From the NCBI GenBank assembly GCA_022424955.1, contig JAKMGK010000109.1, positions 1 through 37,165 of the forward strand: 37,165 bases of DNA, read 5' to 3'. The notes beneath the pieces are model-generated. The model was not told the origin of the DNA. It ran no database searches and saw nothing but the letters and a program-made list of their open reading frames with translations. The number at the start of each line of letters is the position of its first letter. Position 1 is the stretch's first letter. The position numbers and the translations under genes were made by a program. The DNA is from Flavobacteriaceae bacterium (GTDB lineage Bacteria > Bacteroidota > Bacteroidia > Flavobacteriales > Flavobacteriaceae). This document shows, piece by piece, positions 6,660-14,468 of this stretch.

Positions 6660-7493
6660 ATGAATAAAATAACAGATTTTTTTAATTATCCGATTCGACT
6701 GGGGAGTGAGATTTCCTTTTCTGTAGGCGCTCTGATAATCATTCTATTTGTATTTATTCTAACGCGTTTCTTTCTTAAACTTTCTAAGCGACTGCTCTTG
6801 TATAGAATGGACGAGGATACCCAGTATAAGTTTAGAAGCATTTTTACCTTTTTCAACTACTTTGTTTATCTCATTATTATTTTAATCACTTTTGATAATA
6901 TCGGGGTCAATGTAACCGCAATTTTTGCTGCCTCTGCAGCACTTTTAGTGGGAGTAGGTTTAGCCTTGCAAACCTTTATTCAAGACATTATTTCAGGAAT
7001 ATTTATTATTGCCGATAAAGCAGTACACGTAGGAGATATTATAGATATAGATGGTCAAATAGGGAAAGTAGAAAATATCACACTGCGTACAACTAGGGCA
7101 GTAACCATCGATAATAAAGTATTGATTATCCCTAATCATAAGTTTCTGACCTCTATTTTATATAACTGGACAGAAAATGGTGTCATCACTCGTGAGCATA
7201 TAATAGTTGGTGTTGCTTATGATAGTGATGTCAACTTAGTACAACAGCTTTTAATTGATTGTGCTACACAGCATAAACAGGTACTAAAGAAACCTATTCC
7301 CAGCGTTTTATTGAAAGGTTTTGGAGACAATGCATTGATCTTTCAGCTTTTTTTTACGATCAATAAAAGCTTTATCGCAGAACGCGTAAAAAGCGATATT
7401 CGTTTTAGTATTCTTGCTGCTTTTGATAAAAATAAAATAGATATTCCCTTTCCGCAAAGAACGGTATGGGTCAATAAAACAGAAGCAAAATAA
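6660..7493 (+). CDS. MscS-family mechanosensitive ion channel
   Basis: A 277-residue small-conductance mechanosensitive channel protein. Three membrane segments can be seen: about residues 18-40, 60-82, and the pore helix 86-110 (AASAALLVGVGLALQTFIQDIISG), which has the Ala/Gly packing typical of the MscS TM3. The beta-domain follows with HVGDIIDIDGQIGKVENITLRTT and VLIIPNHKFLTS, the most conserved part of the family, and then an alpha/beta C-terminal domain. It sits in the inner membrane and releases solutes on hypo-osmotic shock. It is the first gene of a six-gene operon; the NtrC-like regulator begins 2 bp after its stop. Confidence 0.93.
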   Translation: MNKITDFFNYPIRLGSEISFSVGALIIILFVFILTRFFLKLSKRLLLYRMDEDTQYKFRSIFTFFNYFVYLIIILITFDNIGVNVTAIFAASAALLVGVGLALQTFIQDIISGIFIIADKAVHVGDIIDIDGQIGKVENITLRTTRAVTIDNKVLIIPNHKFLTSILYNWTENGVITREHIIVGVAYDSDVNLVQQLLIDCATQHKQVLKKPIPSVLLKGFGDNALIFQLFFTINKSFIAERVKSDIRFSILAAFDKNKIDIPFPQRTVWVNKTEAK

Positions 7494-7495
7494 CG

Positions 7496-8659
7496 ATGGC
7501 AAAGATTTTAATTATTGAAGACGAAGAGCCCATTAGACGTGTGCTTAAACGTATTTTATTAGAAGAAAATGAGCATTTCTCTATCGAACAAGCTGAAGAT
7601 GGAGAAAAAGGCTTGACATCTTTATTAGCAGATGATTATGATTTAATTCTTTGTGATATTAAAATGCCCAACAAAGATGGTTTAGAAGTTTTGCGAGCGG
7701 CAAAAAATAAAGGCGTTTTAACTCCCTTTATCATGTTAACCGGTCACGGTAATATTCAAACAGCGGTTGAAGCGATGAAAATTGGCGCCTATGATTTTAT
7801 CCCTAAACCACCCGATTTAAATCGTTTGTTGATCTCTGTTCGCAATGCGCTAGAATCAAAAAATTTGGTTGTAGAAAATGTAACCTTAAAAAAACGTATC
7901 GCTAAAGCGTATCAAATGATAGGTACTTCTAAGGGGCTTGAAGGAGTAAAAGAAATGATAGACAAAGTTGCCCCAACCCAAGCAAGGGTTTTGATTACTG
8001 GCCCTAATGGTACTGGGAAAGAACTGGTGGCACATCAAATTCATCAGAAAAGTGAAAGAAATAAACAGCCATTGATTGAAGTCAACTGTGCGGCCATCCC
8101 TTCAGAACTAATCGAGAGTGAACTCTTTGGGCATGTCAAAGGTTCTTTTACCTCTGCGGTCAAAGATCGCAAGGGCAAGTTTGAAACAGCACATAATGGA
8201 ACCCTGTTTTTAGATGAAATAGGCGATTTAAGTCTAAGTGCTCAAGCCAAGGTTTTACGTGCGCTTCAAGAAAATAAAATCCAGCGGGTAGGAAGTGATA
8301 AAGATGTAACAGTCGATGTTCGCATATTGGCTGCGACTAATAAAAATTTACAAAATGAAATAGCCGAAGGGCGTTTTCGTGAAGACCTTTATCACCGACT
8401 TGCCGTGATTGTTATTAAAGTCCCCGCTTTAAAAGATCGTCTTGAAGATATTCCCTTGCTTTGCGAGCACTTTATCGATCAAATCGCAAAAAAAGATGGG
8501 CTGACAGTAAAAAGTATAAAGCCTGCGGCCCTCAAGAAATTGCAAGATTATCCATGGACAGGTAACATCAGGGAGTTACGCAATGTAATTGAACGCTTGA
8601 TGATATTGGGGGACAATCCCATCACAAAACAAAATATTGAACAATTTGCATCTAAATAA
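7496..8659 (+). CDS. NtrC-type response regulator (REC + sigma-54 AAA+), no DNA-binding HTH
   Basis: A 387-residue protein. The receiver domain (1-120) has acidic pocket EDEEP, phosphoacceptor D54 (LCDIKMP), T82 and K104 (FIPKP). The AAA+ sigma-54 interaction domain (about 140-370) has Walker A GPNGTGKE (169-176), the L1 loop GSFTSA (216-221; canonical GAFTGA), Walker B LFLDEIGDL, arginine fingers in RFREDLYHRL, and sensor II GNIRELRN. The protein stops at QNIEQFASK directly after the AAA+ lid, so the Fis-type helix-turn-helix usual in NtrC/NtrX (about 450-residue proteins) is absent. It may act without specific DNA binding, as some enhancer-independent activators do. No partner histidine kinase is adjacent. 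Gene gaps are 2 bp (mscS) and 1 bp (peptidase). Confidence 0.92.
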   Translation: MAKILIIEDEEPIRRVLKRILLEENEHFSIEQAEDGEKGLTSLLADDYDLILCDIKMPNKDGLEVLRAAKNKGVLTPFIMLTGHGNIQTAVEAMKIGAYDFIPKPPDLNRLLISVRNALESKNLVVENVTLKKRIAKAYQMIGTSKGLEGVKEMIDKVAPTQARVLITGPNGTGKELVAHQIHQKSERNKQPLIEVNCAAIPSELIESELFGHVKGSFTSAVKDRKGKFETAHNGTLFLDEIGDLSLSAQAKVLRALQENKIQRVGSDKDVTVDVRILAATNKNLQNEIAEGRFREDLYHRLAVIVIKVPALKDRLEDIPLLCEHFIDQIAKKDGLTVKSIKPAALKKLQDYPWTGNIRELRNVIERLMILGDNPITKQNIEQFASK

Positions 8660-8660
8660 A

Positions 8661-10034
8661 ATGAAAACACGACTGCTAATATGTGCAACTCTTATGGCGA
8701 CTAGCCTTGTTGCTCAAGAACAAATTGAACCCACCCTAAAAAAGATTTATCAAACCGCTTTACTCGATGGACAAACTTATCCATGGTTAGCACATTTGTC
8801 GAATCAAATAGGAGGTAGACTATCGGGTTCGCTTAATGCACAACGCGCGGTTGAATGGGGGAAAGAAGAACTCGATGCGCTAGGACTTGATAAGGTTTGG
8901 TTGCAGCCAGTAATGGTTCCTAAATGGATTAGAGGAACTTTTGAATACGCTAATATTGAAACTAGTCCGGGTAACACTATCAATGTTCCAGTTTGCGCTT
9001 TAGGAGGTTCTATTTCAACTCCTTTGACTGGTATAAGAGCAGAGGTGGTTGAGGTACAGGATTTTGAAGAATTAAAAGCGCTTGGAGAAGAGCAGGTAAA
9101 GGGGAAGATTGTATTTTATAATCGTCCCATGCAAGCAGATTTAATCAATACCTTTTCTGCTTATTCAGGTTGTGTTGATCAACGTTTTAGCGGCGCAGAA
9201 GAAGCAGCAAGAATGGGAGCTGTAGGGGTTGTAGTAAGGTCTATGAACTTACGCCTAGACGATTATCCTCATACAGGATCCATGAGTTATGGAGATTTAT
9301 CTTTGCGAGAACGTATTCCTGCAGCGGCCATAAGTACAAATGGGGCAGAGTTATTGAGCTCGATGCTGGCCTTAAATCCAAAGTTGAAGTTTTATTTAAA
9401 ACAAAATTGCAAGAATTTACCCGATGTACAATCTTATAATGTGATTGGAGAAATTACAGGATCTACCTATCCAGAAGAGATCATGGTTGTGGGAGGGCAT
9501 CTTGATTCCTGGGATTTAGGAGATGGATCACATGATGATGGTGCAGGCATTGTTCAATCTATGGAGGTGCTTAGAATAATGAAAAAAATTAATTACTGCC
9601 CAAAACGCACCCTCAGGGTGGTTTTGTATATGAATGAAGAAAACGGTCAGCGTGGAGCTGCAAAATATACCGAGCTTGCCCAAAAGAATAATGAAAATCA
9701 TGTCTTTGCCTTAGAGTCAGATGCAGGAGGATTTACTCCTAGAGGTTTTTCTATTGACACCACAGAGGAGAAGCTCAAGACAATTCAATCTTGGGCGCCC
9801 TATTTTGAGCCCTATTTAGTTCACCTTTTTGTAAAAGGTGGAAGCGGTGCAGATATTGCTCCTCTAAAAACAGCAGATAATGTATTAGCAGGGTTGCGTC
9901 CAGATTCACAACGCTATTTTGATTTTCATCATGCAGCAAACGATACCTTTGATGCGATTAATAAAAGGGAATTAGAACTGGGAGCAGCTACAATGGCTTC
10001 TATGGTCTTTTTAATGGACCATTTTAAACTCTAA
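8661..10034 (+). CDS. Secreted M28-family metallopeptidase with PA domain
   Basis: The ATG at 8661 is preferred to the track start at 8637 because it gives a proper signal peptide (MKTRLLICATLMATSLVAQEQ) and does not overlap the upstream gene. The protein then has 457 residues. A PA (protease-associated) domain occupies about 120-245 and the M28 zinc peptidase domain about 255-455. The metal site is visible as GGHLDSWD, HDDGAG, NEENGQRG with the catalytic glutamate, ESDAGGFTPRGF, and FHHAANDTFD. The architecture resembles carboxypeptidase Q/PGCP-type exopeptidases, co-catalytic di-zinc enzymes that release amino acids from peptides. It is likely periplasmic or outer-membrane-associated. It is third in the mscS operon; its stop is 4 bp before the MATE gene. 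Confidence 0.93.
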   Translation: MKTRLLICATLMATSLVAQEQIEPTLKKIYQTALLDGQTYPWLAHLSNQIGGRLSGSLNAQRAVEWGKEELDALGLDKVWLQPVMVPKWIRGTFEYANIETSPGNTINVPVCALGGSISTPLTGIRAEVVEVQDFEELKALGEEQVKGKIVFYNRPMQADLINTFSAYSGCVDQRFSGAEEAARMGAVGVVVRSMNLRLDDYPHTGSMSYGDLSLRERIPAAAISTNGAELLSSMLALNPKLKFYLKQNCKNLPDVQSYNVIGEITGSTYPEEIMVVGGHLDSWDLGDGSHDDGAGIVQSMEVLRIMKKINYCPKRTLRVVLYMNEENGQRGAAKYTELAQKNNENHVFALESDAGGFTPRGFSIDTTEEKLKTIQSWAPYFEPYLVHLFVKGGSGADIAPLKTADNVLAGLRPDSQRYFDFHHAANDTFDAINKRELELGAATMASMVFLMDHFKL

Positions 10035-10038
10035 GCCT

Positions 10039-11409
10039 TTGATCAATCTACAACAATACACTAAAGAGTTTAAATATAATTTAAGCCTTTCTTTTCCGGT
10101 CATTTTAGGCTTGCTAGGACATACCATTGTACAATTGGTTGACAATATCATGGTGGGGCAATTGGGAACTACAGAGCTTGCAGCTATTTCACTAGGCAAT
10201 AGTTTTGTTTTTATAGCCATGTCTTTAGGGATTGGTTTTTCAACGGCAATTACACCACTTGTGGCGCAGGCAGACGGTAGAAAAGATCGCGCAGCCGCAC
10301 AAGATGTTTTATCCCATGGGGTGGTCCTTTGTATGATATTAGGGGTGAGTTTGTTTATAGCAGTTTTTAGTGCCAGGAAGTTAATGTATTCGATGGGTCA
10401 ACCCCCTGCAGTGGTTGAATATGCTTTCCCGTATTTAAAATGGGTAGCCGCTTCTCTCGTGCCTTTAATTATCTTTCAGGCCTATAAACAATTTGCCGAT
10501 GGTTTATCTAAAACACGCCCTGCGATGTATGCGACTGTTTTTTCAAATATTTTGAACGTCATTATAAACTATTTTCTCATTTTTGGGTATGGTGGATTCC
10601 CTAAAATGGGGGTAGAAGGTGCGGCAATAGGCACGCTGATTGCCAGAATAGGTGCTGTGATTTATATTTTGCTTTTCATTCAATATCATTCCTTATTTAA
10701 AGGTTATTCCTTGAGAATTGGCTTTAAAAAGCAGAGAATAAGTTTATTTAAAAAGATATTGAGTTTAGGTTTCCCTTCTGCTCTGCAAATGTTTTTTGAA
10801 GTGGCCTTTTTTACTATGGCGATATGGATGTCTGGTATTTTAGGGAAGAATTCTCAAGCGGCGAATCAAATAGCTTTAAACCTTTCTTCTATGACCTTTA
10901 TGTTTGCCATGGGATTAGGAGTGGTTGCCATGATTAGGGTTGGGAATCAATTTGGAATGAAGACCTATGCCGATTTAAGGCGAATTGCCATTTCTCTATT
11001 CTTACTCATTGGGCTTTTTGATGTGTTATTTTGTATAATTTATCTCAGCTTTAATGATCAACTCCCTTGGATTTATTTAGAGAATTATGGTGCAGCTACC
11101 CCGTCAGATACCTTAGAAGTTGTGGGCATTGCGGCTGGACTCCTTTTGGTGTCTGGATTTTTTCAAATTACCGATGGATTACAAGCCGTTATATTAGGGG
11201 CTTTAAGAGGAATACAAGATGTCAATATTCCCACTACTTTAACCTTTATCTCTTATATGGTGATTGGTCTACCGGTATCTTACTATCTGGGGCTTAAAAC
11301 TTCTTTAGGCGCAGTTGGTATATGGTTGGGTTTACTTACTGGACTAAGTACATCTGCACTTTTATTATTTTTACGCTTTCAACACCAAACTAAAAAACTA
11401 CTAAATTAA
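10039..11409 (+). CDS. MATE-family efflux transporter (TTG start)
   Basis: A 456-residue polytopic inner-membrane protein with about 12 hydrophobic helices and internal two-fold similarity. Family features include LVDNIMVGQLGTTELAAISLGNS and GFSTAITPLVAQADG near the N-terminus, and GVEGAAIGTLIARIG mid-protein. MATE proteins export organic cations or drugs using sodium or proton gradients; the substrate cannot be deduced. The start codon is TTG (10039): there is no in-frame ATG between it and the upstream stop at 10012, and downstream ATGs would remove the first conserved helix. The upstream gene ends 4 bp before, so low-efficiency coupled initiation is likely. A 74-residue protein gene follows after 6 bp. 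Confidence 0.94.
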   Translation: MINLQQYTKEFKYNLSLSFPVILGLLGHTIVQLVDNIMVGQLGTTELAAISLGNSFVFIAMSLGIGFSTAITPLVAQADGRKDRAAAQDVLSHGVVLCMILGVSLFIAVFSARKLMYSMGQPPAVVEYAFPYLKWVAASLVPLIIFQAYKQFADGLSKTRPAMYATVFSNILNVIINYFLIFGYGGFPKMGVEGAAIGTLIARIGAVIYILLFIQYHSLFKGYSLRIGFKKQRISLFKKILSLGFPSALQMFFEVAFFTMAIWMSGILGKNSQAANQIALNLSSMTFMFAMGLGVVAMIRVGNQFGMKTYADLRRIAISLFLLIGLFDVLFCIIYLSFNDQLPWIYLENYGAATPSDTLEVVGIAAGLLLVSGFFQITDGLQAVILGALRGIQDVNIPTTLTFISYMVIGLPVSYYLGLKTSLGAVGIWLGLLTGLSTSALLLFLRFQHQTKKLLN

Positions 11410-11415
11410 TAAGTC

Positions 11416-11640
11416 ATGGAAGTACCAAAGTTTTTAATTGCCGATAATTCTTCTTTAGAAGATGAGATTTTTGTTTTGCACACTGTTTATCCACGTTTTC
11501 TGCTCAATGTTTCTAATGATGATGTTTTATGGTTAGAAGAGTTTAGTCAAGAAGATCAAAACGAGCTTGAAAAAGTTACTCAAGCATTAATTGAAGAGGC
11601 GCTTGCCTTTTTTGATCGTGAAATCGAAGCAATGGAGTAA
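11416..11640 (+). CDS. Conserved hypothetical acidic protein, 74 aa
   Basis: A very acidic 74-residue cytoplasmic protein (MEVPKFLIADNSSLEDEIFVLHT) without cysteines, membrane segments or catalytic motifs. The pattern of a D-x-F-V-x-H-T-x-Y-P-R-F strand region followed by WLEEF and a helical Glu-rich tail is one I recognise from small conserved hypothetical proteins of Flavobacteriaceae, but no function is known to me. It lies between the MATE exporter (6-bp gap) and the PAP2 phosphatase (1-bp TAATG overlap) in the same operon, and its codon use looks like its neighbours, so it is a real gene. Confidence 0.8.
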   Translation: MEVPKFLIADNSSLEDEIFVLHTVYPRFLLNVSNDDVLWLEEFSQEDQNELEKVTQALIEEALAFFDREIEAME

Positions 11641-12212
11641 TGATGGAGCAACTACTTGCCTGGGACAGCAGCTTATTCTTGTGGCTTAATCAAAAGGGAA
11701 CTCCTTTTTTTGACCCCTTCTGGCTATTGATGAGTAAGAAAGCGACCAATGTAGTTGTTTATTTAAGTCTTGTGTTTATTTATGGAAGAAGGCACGGGGT
11801 TAAGTCTGCCGTATTATTGTTATTTGCAGGAGGGATTCTAGTGGGGTTAACAGATCAATTAACCAATTTATTCAAAGATGGTTTTATGCGTCTTAGGCCA
11901 TGTTATACTCCAGAAATAGACGGAATCATGCGTTTGGTCAAAGCATCTTGTGGTGGGGAATATGGCTTCTTTTCTGGCCATTCTTCTAATTCTTTTGCAT
12001 TAGCTTTTTTCTTTAGTCTAATCTTTAATAAAGTAAAATGGCTCATGCCCCTTTTACTATCTTTTGCTGCTTTTATCGCTTACAGTAGAATATATTTAGG
12101 GGTGCATTACCCTTTAGACATTTTATGTGGAGCCCTTGCGGGAATATTGATGGCCTCCCTCGTTTATTCTTTAGTGAATAAACGAGCTTCTCATCTTCTC
12201 CCTACTTATTAG
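11640..12212 (+). CDS. PAP2-family membrane phosphatase
   Basis: A 190-residue integral membrane phosphatase with five to six helices. The three phosphatase motifs are all present: KDGFMRLRPC (K-x6-RP), FFSGHSSNS (PSGH-like, with F-S replacing P-S) and SRIYLGVHYPLD (SR-x5-H-x3-D). Such enzymes dephosphorylate lipid phosphates such as undecaprenyl pyrophosphate, phosphatidic acid or phosphatidylglycerol phosphate, on the periplasmic face; the substrate cannot be chosen from sequence. Translation may start at 11640 or at the next ATG (11643); both follow the upstream stop immediately. It is the last gene of the mscS operon and overlaps the oppositely oriented msrA by 4 bp. Confidence 0.92.
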   Translation: MMEQLLAWDSSLFLWLNQKGTPFFDPFWLLMSKKATNVVVYLSLVFIYGRRHGVKSAVLLLFAGGILVGLTDQLTNLFKDGFMRLRPCYTPEIDGIMRLVKASCGGEYGFFSGHSSNSFALAFFFSLIFNKVKWLMPLLLSFAAFIAYSRIYLGVHYPLDILCGALAGILMASLVYSLVNKRASHLLPTY

Positions 12213-12862
12213 TGTGTCTCTTTTAGCAACTCTGGATAAGCTTTTTGAAACTTGCGTAAACGTGGAATCGAAACACTTCTTACATAAGGATTATTGGGGT
12301 TGCGTTTTTCATAATCTTGGTGGTACTCTTCAGCAAAATAGAATTTTTCAAGTTTTTCAACCTCGGTAACTATAGGTTTACTAAAGATTTCCTTTTCTTC
12401 TAAAAGGGAGATATAGCCTTGAATCTTTTCTCTTTCCTTATCATTTTGATAAAAAGCAATTGAACGATATTGAGAACCTCGATCTGGCCCTTGGCGGTTA
12501 GCCGTTGTTGGATCGTGTGACCCAAAGAACACTTGAACTAAAGTGCCAAAGGAAACGACTTTAGGGTCATAATGCACTTCAACTGCTTCTGCATGGCCAG
12601 TTCTACCTGTTCCTATTTGATTGTAATTAGGGTTCTTTGTATCACCACCAGCATAACCAGAATAAACTTCACCAACTCCTTTTACACTTTCAAAAATAGC
12701 TTCAACACACCAAAAGCAGCCTGAAGCAAAATAGGCTTTGCTTAGATCTTTTTGTTCGTTTTTTGGCGGTTCCCAAATGGGTTCATTTCGATCAAGGGGG
12801 GGAGTGCTAGAGATGCAAGTTTGCAGGCTAACAAGACTCAATAGGGTAAGGAATAATTTCAT
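12209..12862 (-). CDS. msrA: Peptide methionine sulfoxide reductase MsrA, exported form
   Basis: A 217-residue protein. The N-terminus (MKLFLTLLSLVSLQTCISSTPP) is a signal peptide, with a cysteine placed as in a lipoprotein, although LQTC is a loose lipobox. The MsrA domain starts at about residue 40: YFASGCFWCVEAIFE with the catalytic cysteine, then VYSGYAGG, GRTGHAEAVEV, FFGSHDPTT, RGSQYRS and AEEYHQDY. It reduces methionine-S-sulfoxide in proteins and probably protects envelope proteins from oxidation. No fused MsrB domain. It is the last gene of a reverse-strand run starting at the PIG-L gene, directly preceded by the broken TfoX-N gene, and overlaps the PAP2 gene by 4 bp at the 3' ends. 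Confidence 0.95.
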   Translation of the reverse strand: MKLFLTLLSLVSLQTCISSTPPLDRNEPIWEPPKNEQKDLSKAYFASGCFWCVEAIFESVKGVGEVYSGYAGGDTKNPNYNQIGTGRTGHAEAVEVHYDPKVVSFGTLVQVFFGSHDPTTANRQGPDRGSQYRSIAFYQNDKEREKIQGYISLLEEKEIFSKPIVTEVEKLEKFYFAEEYHQDYEKRNPNNPYVRSVSIPRLRKFQKAYPELLKETH

Positions 12863-12874
12863 TTTTTTCTTTTT

Positions 12875-13224
12875 TTAGCGGCTTTTGCTTTTGGGTTAAA
12901 ACAACGCAATGATCAAGCCAAAATAATAAATCTTCCTCTAAGTCAAAACCTTCTGGATCGATAAAGACATATCCTTTCATGGGACGTCCCGTAAAATCCA
13001 TAGGGTGACAAGCTTTTTTTATGGATTAGTTTCTCTGTTGCGGTTTCCCCTACCAGGGCCATAAGAAGATCCATTTACTTCTTTTTATTGTAGTGAATCC
13101 CTCAGCACATTTTATCATTGAGCATAAAAACACGCCCACCCATCATGGCTTTGTCATAGAAATTAAGCTTTCGTTGGGTGAAATATTGACGTATTCGCTC
13201 TGCCAGATACTCGTCGTACGCCAT
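12875..13224 (-). pseudogene. TfoX N-terminal domain protein, degraded
   Basis: This 360-bp space, absent from the ORF track, encodes a recognisable TfoX_N protein broken in several places. Reading the reverse strand from the ATG at 13224: AYDEYLAERIRQYF, MMGGRVFMLNDKMC, then TGA where the family has a second cysteine (KMCCG), GIHYNKKK, then TAA in place of an acidic or polar codon, MDLLMALVGETATEKLIHKK. There one extra A in a run of seven shifts the frame, and translation resumes as ACHPMDFTGRPMKGYVFIDPEGFDLEEDLLFWLDHC. A further shift near 12890 would restore a short basic ending. TfoX_N proteins are small and of poorly known function. The start lies 2 bp after the VOC gene stop, so it was a normal operon member before decay. 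Confidence 0.85.
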
Positions 13225-13226
13225 TA

Positions 13227-13631
13227 TTATTGATGGTCAAAATTCATCATCCAGTGCAATCCAAAACGGTCTACAAGTTGTCCATAGGTGGCATTCCAAA
13301 ACTGCTTTTCTAGCGGCATGGTAATTTTCCCTCCTTCTGCTAAACGCTCAAAAGCAACTTTCATCTCTTCAAGATCAGAATAATTTAAGCTAATGTGAAT
13401 ATTTGGATTAGCCCTAAGCGGTGTATCTGCACTATCGGCGAACATGGCGAGGGTATTGCCTTTAAAAAGAAGTTCTGCATGAATAACCCAGTCTTTTTGA
13501 TGGGGTTCGTGTGGCATGGGACTGTCTCCATAGGTGTTAATTTCGCCATGGGTAATCCCCAGCGCTTTGACATAAAAGGTGATAGCTTCTCTTGCCTCAC
13601 CGTTAAAAATAAAATAAGGATGTAAAATCAT
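13227..13631 (-). CDS. VOC-superfamily (PhnB/glyoxalase-like) protein
   Basis: A 134-residue single-copy vicinal-oxygen-chelate protein of the PhnB-like type, recognisable from HPYFIFNGEAREAITFYVKALG at the N-terminus, VIHAELLFKGNTLAMFADS, and the ending WNATYGQLVDRFGLHWMMNF (FWGxxYGxxxDxFGxxWMxN pattern). Members are dimeric; many have no known activity, and annotations such as 3-demethylubiquinone methyltransferase are misleading. The substrate is unknown. It is 12 bp after DUF1272 and 2 bp before the TfoX-N pseudogene, a common partner pairing of small stress-related proteins. Confidence 0.92.
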   Translation of the reverse strand: MILHPYFIFNGEAREAITFYVKALGITHGEINTYGDSPMPHEPHQKDWVIHAELLFKGNTLAMFADSADTPLRANPNIHISLNYSDLEEMKVAFERLAEGGKITMPLEKQFWNATYGQLVDRFGLHWMMNFDHQ

Positions 13632-13643
13632 GATATTTGGATT

Positions 13644-13823
13644 TTAAGTTTTTTTCTTAGGACGCTTTTGAAACTCTCCGCCACAATTGGGGCAAATATG
13701 CTGGAGTATATTTTCTATATAGTCTTTACAAAAAGTACATTCATAAGAACATATAAAAGCGTTGTCACTTTCGTGGGTGAAGGAGGTATGACAATTTTCA
13801 CAAAGATTGCGTATTTCTAACAT
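13644..13823 (-). CDS. DUF1272 zinc-ribbon-like protein, 59 aa (missed by ORF track)
   Basis: Just below the track's length limit. The 59-residue product begins MLEIRNLCENCHTSF, continues NAFICSYECTFCKDYIENIL and ends HICPNCGGEFQKRPKKKT. The cysteine layout CxxC...CxxxCxxC...CxxC (C8, C11, C25, C29, C32, C44, C47) and the phrase ICSxECTFC match DUF1272, a family of small cysteine-rich proteins likely to bind zinc, with no assigned function. The basic tail could contact nucleic acid; that is a guess. The gene fits between the membrane protein (2-bp gap) and the VOC gene (12-bp gap) with no room for anything else, which supports it being real. Confidence 0.9.
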   Translation of the reverse strand: MLEIRNLCENCHTSFTHESDNAFICSYECTFCKDYIENILQHICPNCGGEFQKRPKKKT

Positions 13824-13825
13824 GG

Positions 13826-14464
13826 CTATTTTTTTCGTTGTTTAATCCAATAGACACTTAATGGAGTAAACAGAAGGGTAGGAGCCAGCCAATAAACAAC
13901 TGTTGGAATTGTTAGCGGGATGTATTGTGCATTGACAACCAATACTGCAGTCACAGTGGCTGTAAAGCCATCCACCATCCGCCCTATGTGGGTGAACAAG
14001 CGATAATTGCGATGGGTTGCTTCTCCGTTATAATTACTAAAATCTCGATAAACACTGTAAAGTCCTATGGAACCAAAGACCAATATGGCGGAACCCATTC
14101 CGTCTGATTTTGTTAAGGTGATTATACCCCAAATGATAAAAATACTACCGAATACAAACATCCCTAAGGTATAAACCCAATCGATTAACAAGGGTTTGTT
14201 TTGTTTTAATTTGATGTAGCGGTCTGCTGTTCCCACTAGGTAGATTGTAAACACCCCAATGATGAATAAAAAAGGGTTAGGTTTAATTTGCGCCATTAAA
14301 AGGGCGCTTCCACCCGTGAGCATCATTCCAGTGACAAATAGTCGGCCAATTTTTCGATGTCTTTTTCCACCTTTAGGGAGTATCATGTTGAGTCCTCCTG
14401 TAAGCAGTGAGAGGCTGCCAGCGGCAATTTGTAGGTAAAGTAGGCTTTGATAAAGGGACCGCAT
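13826..14464 (-). CDS. Polytopic membrane protein (DUF2306-like), hypothetical
   Basis: The ATG at 14464 (MRSLYQSLLYLQIAAGSLSL) gives 212 residues; the track's earlier start lies inside the PIG-L gene. About seven hydrophobic segments are present. Conserved-looking features are GGKRHRKIGRLFVTGM after the second helix and RNYRLFTHIGRMVDGFTATVTAVLV late in the protein, whose histidines at helix ends recall the putative haem or metal ligands of DUF2306-type membrane proteins. It ends in a basic tail. The family assignment is from memory of this pattern, and function is unknown. It is 4 bp after the PIG-L gene and 2 bp before DUF1272. Confidence 0.75.
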   Translation of the reverse strand: MRSLYQSLLYLQIAAGSLSLLTGGLNMILPKGGKRHRKIGRLFVTGMMLTGGSALLMAQIKPNPFLFIIGVFTIYLVGTADRYIKLKQNKPLLIDWVYTLGMFVFGSIFIIWGIITLTKSDGMGSAILVFGSIGLYSVYRDFSNYNGEATHRNYRLFTHIGRMVDGFTATVTAVLVVNAQYIPLTIPTVVYWLAPTLLFTPLSVYWIKQRKK

Positions 14465-14468
14465 AAGT

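Noticed and set aside
8637-8660. Upstream start of the M28 peptidase
   Set aside because: It overlaps the regulator gene and puts eight residues before a clean signal peptide starting at 8661.
11067-11297. 76-aa + ORF inside the MATE gene
   Set aside because: Alternate frame of a clear transporter; rich in Trp, Cys and Ser as expected of an out-of-frame membrane-protein reading.
13385-13625. ORFs on both strands overlapping the VOC gene
   Set aside because: The VOC reading has full family signatures; the others are shadows.
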